Source: Aradus depressus
Taxonomy: Eukaryota > Arthropoda > Insecta > Hemiptera > Aradidae
NCBI GenBank assembly: GCA_963662175.1
Contig: OY759215.1
Location: 22,991,079 to 23,055,078 of the forward strand
DNA: 64,000 bases
Reading direction: 5' to 3'
Position 1 is the stretch's first letter, and each line of letters opens with the position of its first letter. The notes beneath the pieces are model-generated. The model was not told the DNA's origin and ran no database searches. It saw only the letters and a list, made by a program, of their open reading frames with translations. Of the stretch, positions 20,890 through 31,260 are shown piece by piece. A program made the position numbers and the translations under genes.

Positions 20890-22559
20890 GATTCCTGTGG
20901 AGTGACACCCGGTTGTGCCTTTCCTTGGCAACTGGTCTGATCGAGAGGCCCAATGGATGTCCTGGGGACCTCGGCTGGATTCTCGTCCGCTATCCCCCCT
21001 AGGCCTCCCTGAGGGGTTCTATATCAGTTCGAGCATCTAGGCTTTCATTATTGCCAAAAGATAAATAAAAAACGCTAGGCAGAAGTACAATACAAATATT
21101 GACCCTAACATATCCCTGTATAAATTTTGGGAATGGCTTGCGCCAAAGAATCTAAGGACCCAATGCTCTTATATTAGCCAGGGAAATGCTAAGTTGTCCC
21201 TGACAATCCCACCCTTTATACTGAGTCCGAGGGTGCAATGTCTTTCACATCATGCCAAGACTCCGTGTTTCTTTCATGAATTGCCGTATACATATAATCC
21301 TTGGTTTTGGATTATCTTCAGTGATCTCTGCCAAAGGTCGTCAGGCTGAATCCTGGCTATTTACCTAGGAAATGAGCCACCACGACGCGCCAGCCGTTCT
21401 TTGCCTCCTTATACCACCCTCCCCCTGTCGCTCCCCTCCCAACCCCTAATTTTGAGGTGTCCATTGAATGAAATTGAATCACTTATTTATTTTTCATTCT
21501 TTTCATGATTTCTTTGTATATACTATATATAAATGATACTAAAATTGTTGCTACGCTTTAATTTATTTTGTCCTCATATCAAGGGATCTGTGTCGTCCAC
21601 TTTGTGAACCTCGTTATTACGCATTCCTCATTCTTCTTAAACAAAAATGCCACCCTAGACCTCTCTTCTGACCTTGAATTTCTATCGAGCACTTAGAGAA
21701 TCCCTGGTCTGTAATTATGAATATGGGATGCGAAATTGTCCATTCTTTTTTAATTCTAGGTTAATAAAGCCGGGAAAAAAATAAACATTTTAAAAAATGT
21801 ATAAACAAATGATGAAGAAAATAAATCAATGAATAATTTAATGATGTAGTAGTGTGAAGTAATCACATCGATCGTATAGAAATTTAGATGATACCGAAAC
21901 TTTTGGAGTTGTATAGCAGAAGAGGAAAATCAGGGCAAAAGGTTGATATGTGAAATTGAAAAGACGTAGGGAGGGGATGTGGGTGGAAGGTAGATAATTG
22001 TAGGTGGTGGAAGCAATGTTGAATATTAGAGGTATGGGAAGGGCGGGGCAAATCAATGCTGAGCAGCTCTGGAAACAAAGGGGAGGAGATCTGGGAGCAG
22101 ACCCGGACCACATTCTTAGTCAGAAGAAGAACTGGGAGGGAGAGCTCCTTCAGAGGAAAGAGGACCGTGGTGGAGGAAACCGAGTCCATCTGCTAGACGG
22201 AAAGAAAGGAAAATGTGTGACACTTTCCTGAAGTCAATCTATCAGCAGGTTCCAACGCGACCATCTTCAAAAAAATATTTTAAAAAATAAAAAATAAAAA
22301 AAGATCGACTCTCAGACGTAAAGAATCCAAATACATTTGTTTTTCTTTTTGTGATTTGTTTTTTACTTGTCCATGTAGGAAAGTTATGTATGTATGTCTA
22401 TTCATAAGATTGGGTTTTTCGCTTTTTTGTTTTTAAGTATAAGGGACTTAAGGGTGAAAATGAGATCATTTCTGAAAAATTTCTGTACAGCTGAGTGTAT
22501 GTCTGTCCGTAGTTAGTGACATATATGTTATGAAGCGCATACGGAATTAGTGCAAGTCT
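20890..22559. other. unassigned, mixed composition
   Basis: About 1.7 kb without a supported gene. The first part (20890-21450) is G+C-richer and may be degraded transposon. A purine-rich patch lies at 22020-22230 with short open frames lacking motifs. Confidence 0.4.
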
Positions 22560-22745
22560 GTGGGCGCTAGAGAGGACAACGATTACCTAGACATGGTAGG
22601 GATTCACGGAATGGACTGGCCTCCAAAAAGTCCCGTCTTGAACCCGATAGACCATGTCTGGGACATGCAAAGTGCCGAGTCTGAGCTCGTTCGACGGCAC
22701 CTGGCTAACTGGAAGAGTGGGGGAACATTTAACAGAATTCATTAA
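22560..22745 (+). pseudogene. Tc1/mariner transposase fragment
   Basis: A short frame contains MDWPPKSPVLNPIDHVWDM. This is the C-terminal catalytic block of Tc1-like transposases, normally W-P-x-x-S-P-D-L-N-P-I-E-H-x-W. The first Asp of the SPDLNP signature is Val and the catalytic Glu is Asp here, and no other catalytic part is nearby. It is a dead scrap of an element different from the one at 24976-27191. Confidence 0.75.
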
Positions 22746-23019
22746 AACATCTCATTGCAGGTATGAGACAACGACTAGAGGCAGTAGTTCTTTATAAAAT
22801 TGTTATAATTTGATTTTCAATGATTTTATTATAAAAGTCAAAAACATATTTCTTGTTTTGTTTTTTCTTTAATAATTTTGTTTTTCTTTCTTTAGTTGTT
22901 AATATTTTTTTAACAACCTAAGAGCCCACTTAACACTGGAAAAAATCAATAATTATTAGAATTTATAATAATGAAAAGTTACTAAAATCGTAAATGGTGC
23001 GTTAATTTTGACCAGGAGA

Positions 23020-23075
23020 TAGTTATTATTACTCATGCCCGGGCGTTAACTATAAGGTCATATCGCCTATATTAT
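23020..23075 (-). repeat. composite SINE, short 3' fragment
   Basis: Matches the family 3' end in reverse: AGTTATTATTACTCATGCCC followed by GGGCGTTAACTATAAGGTCATATCGCC. Nothing of the head remains. Confidence 0.6.
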
Positions 23076-23079
23076 TACG

Positions 23080-23230
23080 TGAGTGTGACTAGTACAGAAC
23101 CATAAGAGGCAAGCGTAGGTTGAGAGTGGAAGTATTAGTGTTTTTAAAGTAAGGATGTACATGAGTGTCCGTTGTATTCCTGTCTATGAGTGGGTAGATG
23201 AGTCTGAGTCGTGTGTAGTCTCGTACTTGT
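23080..23230 (-). mobile_element. diverged fragment of the LINE 2 family
   Basis: About 140 bp align closely with 12160-12320 of LINE 2 in the same orientation: shared phrases include AGGCAAGCGTAGGTT, GAGTGGAAGTATTAGTGTTT and TATGAGTGGGTAGATGAG. Small deletions relative to LINE 2 are visible. It is an older copy of part of ORF2. Confidence 0.8.
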
Positions 23231-23369
23231 TCAAAACGTTAACAAACAGGCTTCTTTCGCCTGTCTAATTCGTGCGTCTAGGTGAACTTCAGAATATCAC
23301 ACTCTGATGGATTCGAAGGAATTGGCGAGAATCGAACACATTCACACACTTTCTTCCGATAAGTATTAA

Positions 23370-23490
23370 GAGAGAGCTTGCTTTGAAGAGAAATGAAAAC
23401 TTTCCACATATTTATAAGGTAGATTCCTGTTCTAATAACTCAAGCCATGTTGACAGAGTATACCACTCCCCTCTACGCTATTGAGACCAA
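23370..23490. repeat. unnamed dispersed repeat, copy 1
   Basis: Shares with 28300-28415 the phrases CACATATTTATAA(A/G)GTA and TAATAACTCAAGCC(A/G)(C/T)GTTGACAGAGT. Family unknown. Confidence 0.55.
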
Positions 23491-23664
23491 CGCGTTTTCT
23501 CATAAATAATGTAAACAACCAAAATAAAAATAAAAATTGAAACTAAATGCCCTTTTGATATTCTCCTGACATATCCCAAATGAAACCCACTATTTTGAAC
23601 TAATGAAATAAACATCCAAATTAAAAAGAAAAATCTGTCAATTTCACAGGTTGCTAAGGAAAAA

Positions 23665-23935
23665 AATGGTCAGTGAATCACCAGCAATGTACTTCCCCAG
23701 AAATAATTAATCAATTAACTTGTTGCCCCCCCCCCTCCAAAACTAGTTGACCGTTTAGGCTAATAATTAATAGTTGATTTACATAGGGGGTTCTAAATCC
23801 TCATATTAAATGTGTCGATAAATTCATTACCTATATATATATTTATTAGGATATTTAAGTATCGCCTCTTTTCTTGAGATCCCCCTTCCCTTCCACTGTA
23901 ATAAATTATAGGGATTATCAATAATAAATAAAAAT
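23665..23935 (+). repeat. ACTTCCCC MITE-like copy, left part
   Basis: Begins with the external phrase GTGAATCACCAGCAATGT and ACTTCCCCAG. It continues through the GTTGACCGTTTAGGCT phrase and the CTAAATCCTCATATTAAATG module, then fades. Confidence 0.65.
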
Positions 23936-24469
23936 TCAATATCCACACAAGGAATGTTCCATTTTGTAATTTAACATATATTAAATTTTGTAAGAAAAAA
24001 TATAAATGTATAGTAATGAATATATATATAATAACAATTGATTGATTTTACTTCTACACAATGGTTATGTCAAATTGTAATAAAATAGTTTCAGTGAATA
24101 ATAATAAATGATATTACTTTACAAATAAAAATTTATTGAATAATAATTGAATTTAATACGGTCATTGTACTTAACTTATAAAATTAATGAAATTTAAACC
24201 GTAAAAAAAATGTTTAAAGAATATTGAGTTAAGCTCTTACAGTTACATCCTACCAATTATAAATTTAAAAAATTCAATGAGATGCCATCTAGAAACATTT
24301 GTTTCCAGGAAATAATTAGTATTAATTAGTTTCGTCCCACTTCTGGTACTCTTGTCCATGGCGTTTCATTAATTGAAGTAGCATGTTTTGATGTTTGAAA
24401 TAACTTAGAGAGGCAGGAATGACAATAAAAAAAAATGAAATTATTTTAAAAAAACAAAACTTGTTTGTG

Positions 24470-24524
24470 ATGATGAGAATCAATCTCAAATTGAAATAAA
24501 GAATTTGAGATTGATTCTCATCAT
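24470..24524. repeat. perfect hairpin, 23-bp stem and 9-base loop
   Basis: Left arm 24470-24492 and right arm 24502-24524 are exact reverse complements around the loop GAAATAAAG. The arms read ATGATGAGAATCAATC and onward. No gene context. Confidence 0.85.
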
Positions 24525-25281
24525 AAAAAAATAAAATAAACATAAATATTTACCATATGACGTCATATATAGACATATTTGGCGTTTTGTTTTTATGTTC
24601 TATTTCTACTGTTAATTTGTCACTTCTTTTTAACACATACATTGCACTCCTAATATTTCATCCCTTCTCAATTCCTTTATTTAACACTATTCACTATATG
24701 TCCATTTTGGAAAACAGAGACCAAACAAACATACGAGTACGTTCCTTGGCAACGTATGAAGAAACTCCACTGACCTTGTCAAATGTAACCCCTTCCATCA
24801 GCATTTCGTTTTTCTGCCTTGCTTTTTAGACTGTTTTTACATTTGCTTTTACTTCTTCTTCATTTTCTTACTTTCTTTTTTGGTTGATTTTTCTTACTGG
24901 TTGTTAATAATGAATAATATTGTCTATTTGAATAAAAATGATTTTATTCTCTACGCAATTTGGAAGAATTACGTACAGCCAGTAACAAAAATGTTCGGAC
25001 GGTTTGATTTTTCAATAAAAAATTATAATAATTAAATGCAAAAGTAATAAAAAAAAATTTAAAAAAATAATTAAAGCCATTTTTCAATCAAGAATAAGAA
25101 TTCAAAAGTGGGTTAGGATAAAGGAAAAACAGCTTTGATTAGAACAAATAAATATTTTAATTTAATAAATTTTATAACAAGTAATGTAGGTAACAAAAAT
25201 TTTCGGACAAAAATGTAAACAACTATAAATAAATTCAATGTTTTTTTTACGATTTCACAAATTCAAAAACCATAATGTTAA

Positions 25282-25878
25282 TTAATATTTGGTTGGGTAC
25301 CCTTTTTGTGTAATAACATCTTTCATTCGATCGGCATTGATGATGAAACTAATTTTTTGGTGAAATTTGGAGATATTTTACCCCACTCTTCTAATAACTT
25401 TTGTTTCAATTCGTTTTTTGAAGCAATGGGTGTTAATCGAATTTTCCTGTCGAGCTCACCCCATACGTGTTCAATTGGGTTGAGATCGGGCGATTGGGGG
25501 GGGTTTCATAACTTTAGGGCAGTTATACAAAAGCCAAGTACGTACCAATTCACAGGTGTGTTTCGGATCGTTGTCTTGGTAAAAATGAAAAGTCCGTAAA
25601 ATCCCAAGTTTTTCAGCACTCTTTTTCAAATTGCTCCTTAGTAATTCGGCATAAACTTTTCCAGTCATGGTGGTTTCAATGAAAACCAGCTCACCAATTC
25701 CACTAGACGCCATACACCCCCACACCATCACTGAGCCACCCCCATGTTTTACTATTGGTTTTAAATTTTTTGGATTCAGTTCCTCATTACGCCTTCTCCA
25801 AATTTTGTCGCGACTGTCGGGACTAAATATATTAAACTTACATTCAAAAGTATTTGCTTGCAATAGAACAAACCGCAA
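25282..25878 (-). pseudogene. Tc1 transposase, catalytic C-terminal part
   Basis: Minus-strand frames give KFNIFSPDSRDKIWRRRNEE, then GGGSVMVWGCMASSGIGEL and YQDNDPKHT with the second catalytic Asp. After a frameshift in a C-run (about 25495-25502) comes SPDLNPIEHVWGELDRKI with the third catalytic residue, Glu, giving DD34E-type spacing. The end is ...GYPTKY and a stop near 25282. The first catalytic Asp, expected just before KFNIF, is not seen: the sequence there reads ANTFEC. There is another frame slip near the C-terminus. The protein is inactive. Confidence 0.88.
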
Positions 25879-25885
25879 TAATAAA

Positions 25886-26392
25886 ATATTCTTGTATCTG
25901 GTAACTCTTCACAACATAAAAAGAAATCTCAGGTCATGTAATGTCAGAAAACTAGATTTTTGTGATATGACGTTGGAAGAGAGCGACAGCAGCGCTGACC
26001 CTCGGCAGAAACCGTCCCTTCCCCCTACTCTATCCCCTCCACCTTCCCTCTAAAGAAACTATGTACCCAATTTTTCTAATTTAAACGTTTTTTCTCCGAT
26101 ATTTCGACAAATAAATGTTTCCAGATCATGTTCGTTTACTTCCATGTAATATATGTATACATATACTATTACTTTACTTTTGTTTACTTCCCTATACATA
26201 TAATATATGTATACATAATAATATGTACTAAAAATTTTGTAATCGTGTGAACATCAGAGATCAATTGCATGCGTGTGTTTATGTGAGAGCTCAAACGCTT
26301 TGACCTGACATCGTACATGCTCATGACCATCGCTTAACATCCCATCCGAAGGACGGAGTGCTTAAGTCTATTTTACCTCGCAGATTAATGAC
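25886..26392. repeat. foreign insertion splitting the Tc1 transposase
   Basis: About 0.5 kb with no transposase homology separates the two halves of the gene. Its right edge is a SINE fragment (about 26325-26387: the CATCGCTTAACATCCCATCC phrase and the ACGGAGTGCTTAAG phrase, minus orientation). The left part has repeated ATATGTATACAT-type tracts (26145-26215) and a small G+C-rich patch (25975-26050). No clear target duplication was found. Confidence 0.55.
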
Positions 26393-26399
26393 ATTACTC

Positions 26400-26825
26400 C
26401 AAAAAATTTCTGAATGATTCTGGAACTCTTTTGCGAAGCTCAATCTTTTTTTTATATTTTTTTCACTCACAAACGGTTTTTGGTACTCTCCCATTATATC
26501 CTGCTTCTTTTAGAATTCTTCGAACATTTTGTGGGTGAACTTTCTTTCCCGTTTCTCTGTATACCTCGGCGACGATCTGAGGTGCACTCCTCGAGGGCTT
26601 GTTTTTAATTTTCCGGACAACGCTACACCTTTCTCGGTCGTTTAATACTCTTGGACGGCCAGAGGAAGATTTCAAATCTATCCGATCCTCGTGCTTATAC
26701 CTTCGAATTACATCGGCTACGGTGCTTTTACTTCGGCCTACCACACCACCGATTTTGCGGACACTTATTCCTTTTTCATAATTAAAAATTATTATCTGTT
26801 GAACTTCAAAAGATGTTCGACCCAT
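26400..26825 (-). pseudogene. Tc1 transposase, N-terminal DNA-binding part
   Basis: The frame starts MGRTSFEVQQIIIFNYEKG and contains the bipartite helix-turn-helix region typical of Tc1 transposases. The first helix pair is around VRKIGGVVGRSKSTVADVIRR (residues 22-42). The GRPR AT-hook-like motif is in SSGRPRVL (about 56-63). The second helix pair follows (CSVVRKIKNKPSRSAPQIVAEV). An in-frame stop follows CE at 26463, but similarity appears to continue for about 20 more codons until the foreign insertion. It would bind the IR/DR sites. Confidence 0.88.
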
Positions 26826-27519
26826 CTTGACAGCAGGAAATACAAATAACTACTGAATGCAGTAATAGAAGGATATAAACACATTTCATTTGTTCGGTAT
26901 TAGCGGTTGGTTGAGAAGGGATTAAAGATCATGATCAGAGTCGCATTTGTTTACAAAACAAACAACAGGTGTCCAGAAAATTTTGTTACGTGAATTTCTT
27001 GTCTTCAATTATTAATGCAAAAGTTCCTATTAGCTGTAAATGTTTAATTAATTGTTTTACGGAGTTTTGAAATGATTGATGATCTCGAAATTTAAAACTT
27101 TGCTTGAATTAAATATTTTGCCATATAACTATGTGTAACTGCGAAAGAAAAACAAAATTATAAATTGTCCGAAAATTTTTGTTACTGATTGTATGTGTTT
27201 GAAAATTCGTTAATTGGGACGTCATGTTTTGCTTCCCTCATTAGTGAGTTTCGTTGATAAACTGGTTTTGTTTATATTTCTTCCACAATTATTATCAAGG
27301 TAAGTATTTTTCCTTTCTTTATTACATATTTGTATTTTCCATATTTTCTTATCGACTTTGTCTTAATTAAATGTTTGTATATTTTGTAAAGATAACCCTA
27401 ATTGCTGGGAGTGACTTTTCTTTATGGTTTTCTATTGTTACTCTTGTTTTATTATTATTATTCAGATTCTTGAAGTATCTTTTCTTTATTGACTAAAAAA
27501 AAACATTATTTTTAAATTT

Positions 27520-27840
27520 GGTATTAATTTATTCATTATAACAACATTTATTGGAATTTTTGTGTTAAGCCTCCCCTTATTCCTCCCCTTCCCTTTGGTC
27601 AATACGGCTGAAAATCAAGACTTATTGTCCTTAGTGGTTTCTGAGTAGGTATGCATATAAAATTTCGTGTCGATATATCCATTCTGTCGGGAGTTGTCGT
27701 GTTCATAGACCCACAGACAGACAGACTTTTTTTTTCATATTTCGAAACTGGAGGTCGAAAAACATGAAATTCTGTTGAAAACTCCGCATCGAATTTTTGG
27801 ATAATTACATAACTTCCCGTATACTTTGTATAGCTGATGA
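27520..27840 (+). repeat. ACTTCCCC MITE-like copy, right part
   Basis: Contains the GTGTTAAGCCTCCCC phrase, AAATTTCGTGTCGATATATC, GACAGACAGAC, the T-run, and the end ACATAACTTCCCGTATACTT with a degraded final GCTGATGAAG in place of GCTGGGGAAG. Confidence 0.7.
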
Positions 27841-28299
27841 AGAAAAAATTTAGTCTGACCTCACAGTTTTTTTATTATTTTTTGTTACATTTTTATTTTA
27901 CAACTTACAAAGTAATCACTGCTCACTACATCATCCATCTTCACTTTAACGTCATCTCGTCAAGCTAATATAGCAACAAAGGAATAAATACAGTCTACGC
28001 TAAGAAACCTATGAAACCTCTCTACATGGAAACTCGCAACTATTCTATAGACTGCCTGATGAGGGCAACCTCGAAGGCCGATTATAATAAAATCTGCGAG
28101 AGGTCAGACTACATTTTTTAGACACATTACAACCTGTGAAATAATTACTTCTTACTATATCAGCCATCTTTACATTATTGTGTATGAAGATTATTTTTTT
28201 GACATAATGTTCGACTTTCTGAACGCTGCTAAGATCCTCCAAAATTTCATTGTGTTCTATCTTTTTTGAAGAAAAATTGTGGTTAGAGGAACCCATATT
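27841..28299. other. unassigned stretch with an internal repeat
   Basis: The phrases CATCATCCATCTTCACTTTAA (about 27928) and TATCAGCCATCTTTACATTA (about 28159) look like diverged copies of one unit about 230 bp apart. An 83-codon minus-strand frame (28045-28296) has no recognisable motif and I do not call it a gene. Confidence 0.4.
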
Positions 28300-28415
28300 A
28301 GAAGAGGTTGCTCTGAAGAGGGTTTACTTTTCACATATTTATAAAGTAAATTCCTCTGTTATTGTTTGTTTTAGCCCGGCTGTAATAACTCAAGCCGCGT
28401 TGACAGAGTGTAACG
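28300..28415. repeat. unnamed dispersed repeat, copy 2
   Basis: Second copy of the repeat at 23370-23490, sharing CACATATTTATAAAGTA and TAATAACTCAAGCCGCGTTG. Confidence 0.55.
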
Positions 28416-29221
28416 TCTAGACTGTCTAAAGTCCTGTTTTTATTACTCTGAGTCAACTATTATTTTAATCAGAATAAACAATATATTACAGAAAAGAAAA
28501 GGGAAGTTTATTTTCGAATATAAAATAAATTATTTTTATTGTTTATTCGAAGAATAAAAGTTTGACGTTTGATATTGGATAGTCAATTCATATTGGACAA
28601 TCTTTACAGTTACTTCGTTTCAAAAAAAAAATTCTTAAGAAGGAAGCTTTAAAACAGAGAACAAGCCACCAGCAGCACTTCTATGAGAAAAAATAAATAA
28701 AACTAGGTTAAAGATGCACACAACACTCCCATAGGGCTGTCAATGGGCTTCAGAATATTTGAGCAAAGCTCTTAATTCGATTAAATTATATTTTAATACA
28801 GTAATATATTATTTGACTATAGATAAAAGAAGGTATTGTAATCGTGTAAAGAAACGATATGTATGCGCCATGAACAAAGCAATAGAGATGTTCGAAGTTG
28901 AGAAACGAGGACCTTTTGTGGAAATTTGTAATAAATAAATAAAACAAACTTTTTTTTTTTTAAATATTGTCTATTCCATAAAAAATGTTAAATAAAAACT
29001 GCCGGTTTCGGCATTACACCATCGGGTCTTATTATATTTATAACTGAATCTGATTATGGTGTAGTTTTTATATAATAAAGTTTTTTGAACTAGAATACAA
29101 TATTTCAAAAAAAATACATATTTAATCAATAGAGATATACAAAAAAGAACTAAACAAATGTCAGAATTTTATGTGAACTTGCTATAGCAAAGCGATACTC
29201 TTTTCAGTTACGTTATTCTCC
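28416..29221. other. AT-rich stretch with a palindromic repeat phrase
   Basis: Mostly A/T. At 28998-29070 there is GCCGGTTTCGGCATTACACC followed about 45 bp later by the inverse phrase TATGGTGTAG. This resembles a dispersed arthropod repeat end, though I cannot name it. Confidence 0.4.
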
Positions 29222-29390
29222 ATGGGGGGGGGGGGGGGGGGGGGGGGGGGGCTTCCATAAATTACGTAACGCGCCGAGGTGGGAGAGGAGGTCAGGGGTG
29301 ATAGTTTGTGACAGCGGGGGAGTGGGTCTTGAAAAATGTTCGCAATAGGTGAAACAGCCTAAACTGTGATATATATATATATATATATAT
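29222..29390. repeat. poly-G run, then a repeat fragment and an AT dinucleotide tract
   Basis: A run of about 30 G (29225-29251) is followed by CTTCCATAAATTACGTAACGC, a phrase seen in dispersed repeats of many invertebrates, and then (AT)n at about 29369-29390. Length at such homopolymers is unreliable in assemblies. Confidence 0.6.
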
Positions 29391-29618
29391 TTTTTTTTCT
29401 TTAATTTGTGATGATAACTGGATTTGTATGTGTATATTAAGTTCACAGAAAAAAAATTGCAAATTCAAATATGATTCATTACGCGAAATCCCTCTTGTAA
29501 ATTGACGGACGGACAATCCAATGATGTATTATTATATACGATTAAAATAGCAAATAAAAAATAAAAATGAATGCAGTGAGGTCATATTACAAAAGATAAT
29601 AAGAGAAAATAAAGAGTT

Positions 29619-29622
29619 AAAA
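29619..29622 (-). terminator. pol III T4 terminator of tRNA-Sec
   Basis: Four T on the minus strand begin four bases after the tRNA discriminator base, the usual pol III stop signal. Confidence 0.85.
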
Positions 29623-29625
29623 GTC

Positions 29626-29713
29626 CGCCCAGCAGGTGGAATCGAACCACTCAGGCGGTTAGCCAGCTACAGGTTTGAAGCCTGCACCCCGGACCACCGG
29701 GGATCAACTGGGC
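29626..29713 (-). tRNA. tRNA-Sec: selenocysteine tRNA (anticodon TCA)
   Basis: Read on the minus strand the gene is 88 bases including a G discriminator. It starts GCCCAGTTGATCCCCGG, carries the hallmark GTGCAGGCTTCAAACCTGTAG anticodon arm with TCA, and ends with the T arm GTGGTTCGATTCCAC and CTGCTGGGCG. The acceptor stem is nine base pairs with the T-T mismatch at pair eight that the human gene also shows. The T stem is four pairs and there is a long variable arm, together the eukaryotic tRNA-Sec 9/4 fold. This tRNA is charged with serine, converted to selenocysteine by PSTK and SepSecS, and reads UGA in selenoprotein mRNAs. The anticodon arm and loop look intact; one mismatch in the variable stem is visible. 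TATA box and terminator are both in place, so I expect it to be functional. Confidence 0.97.
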
Positions 29714-29734
29714 AGATACTACGTCACTAACCGG

Positions 29735-29744
29735 TTTTTATATA
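29735..29744 (-). promoter_or_regulatory. TATA box of the tRNA-Sec gene
   Basis: TATATAAAAA on the minus strand lies about 31 bases upstream of the tRNA 5' end. Animal tRNA-Sec genes are known to use an external TATA box at about -30 and a proximal sequence element near -60 instead of relying on an internal A box. The segment further upstream (about 29757-29785) is where that element would be, but I cannot confirm its sequence. Confidence 0.85.
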
Positions 29745-29759
29745 CCTACCATAGTCCTC

Positions 29760-30430
29760 CTCAGAAAGAGCCGACAGATACGAGTCTTAGACTAATGTTT
29801 GGACCATAGAACATGAGCCAAAACAACTCAGTCCCCGTTCAAACAGCCCTAGTATCCCCACACCTCTCATTTATGAATCTGAAAATCCATTCTAATCAAT
29901 ATATATTTGGATATTTCCAATTTTCACGATATGAAAGTGTACATTAAAAAATGTTTCCGAAGGTCACCAGTAGGATGCGCTGTGGTCATTTTTATATCAT
30001 TTTATCTCATTATTTTTTAAATCACTACAGTTAATTACTGTTGTCTTATCAGCCTTGTATAAACTAAGAAATAATTAATTTAGGGTCATTGTTTGAATGG
30101 ATGTTCATTCGTGCCTAGTCGGAGTGTATTACAAGTCCATTGTGCCTATAGTTCAAGGCAGCCATGAGCCTTGTGAGAGCCTCAGGCCGGATGTAAGGTA
30201 TCCGAATTTCAAGAAGGCTTTTTAAATTAGTTATGTTGCCCTGATCAAATAGTGCAATCAATTTTATTGATACATTTCCGCTGTAGAGGATTTGAAATTG
30301 CTTGAAAAATTGTGAATTTCCAGAACTTCGGGTGCTGTAACCAGTATTTACATTCAGTTATTTACATTTCAACATATTTTAAGTTGTGCTATCTTTAAGA
30401 TAACCTGAAAGTTTTGTGAAATCCGTTCAG
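29760..30430. other. stretch upstream of tRNA-Sec, no other gene seen
   Basis: Mixed AT-rich sequence. It may contain the remaining external promoter elements of the tRNA-Sec gene at its left edge. No supported coding feature. Confidence 0.4.
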
Positions 30431-30443
30431 TAATCTAAATCAT

Positions 30444-30659
30444 GGGGGCCATGGTGGCCGTGCGGGCTAGAGCGTAGGGCTTTGGTCGCATGGTCTCACC
30501 ATGGTTTGCGGGTTCGAATCCCGTCCGGGAGTGAGTTTTATTTCGTATATAGAACTCCCTCCCGGGGCCATGGATGTCTTAAATAATTATACATAACACA
30601 TTGACATGGCTAATATGCACCGTTCATAAAGCCAAAAGAAAAAAAAAAAAAAAAAAAAA
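30444..30659 (+). repeat. tRNA-derived SINE, young full insertion
   Basis: A perfect 13-bp duplication, TAATCTAAATCAT, flanks it at 30431-30443 and 30660-30672. The head is tRNA-like: A box around GTGCGGGCTAGAGCG and B box GGGTTCGAATCCCGTCC. A unique body follows, ending in a long A-tail (about 30638-30659). It belongs to a different family from the other SINEs in the window. The perfect duplication and clean tail point to recent activity. Confidence 0.9.
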
Positions 30660-30952
30660 TAATCTAAATCATTGAATGTCACAAAGCTTTTAGGTTGGTA
30701 TTATAAATAACGTATCTTTGTGAGAAACTGTGTTTCGTGAATATACTTTCGTTTTTGCCTGACTCAGCATAACTTGCATAGATTCTTAATTAGAATTACA
30801 TTTTTTTAAAGCAATATGGAGTTACGACTAAAGGGGATCTTATTTTTTTTTAAACAGCCAAATTCCAGGCAGTATAGCCTATTTTTTACTATACAATACC
30901 ACTTAGCTGTAGCACCATTTTGTTTTTCTAACTGAACGCTAAACACAGGAAG

Positions 30953-31180
30953 ATCAGAGGTAGCGTGCTTGCTTTCTGAGCTCAAGATAGCGGGTTCGAA
31001 ACCCGGCCAAGGCCTTAGGTTTTCTTATCTGGGAGATGAAAAAAAAATTGAATAAATTTTAGGGTAGCTAAAATTTAGGACTCCTAGAATATCTTGGGGT
31101 CATGTTCAAGACCGAGCGCTCTGATAGTAGGCGATATGACCTTGTAGTTAAAGCCCGGGCGTGTGTCACAAGAACTAACT
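30953..31180 (+). repeat. composite SINE copy, internally deleted
   Basis: Begins in the A-box region (ATCAGAGGTAGCGTGC), has the B box GGGTTCGAAACCCGG, and ends with GTGTCACAAGAACTAACT. The middle third of the family is missing compared with 51783-52110. It ends 80 bp before the acceptor at 31260. Confidence 0.75.
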
Positions 31181-31260
31181 AAATTCAGACTATAATATAC
31201 ATAACACAAGTTCATGACTGGGAAGATAGAACTTTCATTGTTTAACTTAATTGTTTTCAG

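Larger units (their letters stand above)
24976..27191 (-). mobile_element. Tc1-type DNA transposon with IR/DR ends, interrupted
   Basis: Terminal inverted repeats CAGCCAGTAAC (left) and GTTACTGATTG (right) are flanked by TA dinucleotides (24974-24975 and 27192-27193). The TA is the Tc1/mariner target. Each end carries two copies of a roughly 20-bp GTAACAAAAATTTTCGGAC-type site: 24981-25000 and 25189-25208 on the left, 26971-26989 and 27167-27185 inverted on the right. This is the IR/DR layout known from Sleeping Beauty-like elements. The transposase lies on the minus strand and is broken by about 0.5 kb of foreign sequence. Confidence 0.9.

Noticed and set aside
25975..26053. A short coding-like frame (MTLEESDSSADPRQK…) inside the Tc1 insertion.
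   Set aside because: No splice acceptor or family match, and it lies in an insertion made of repeat pieces.
29213..29516. Minus-strand frames ending in poly-Pro.
   Set aside because: Produced by the 30-base G-run and an AT dinucleotide tract.
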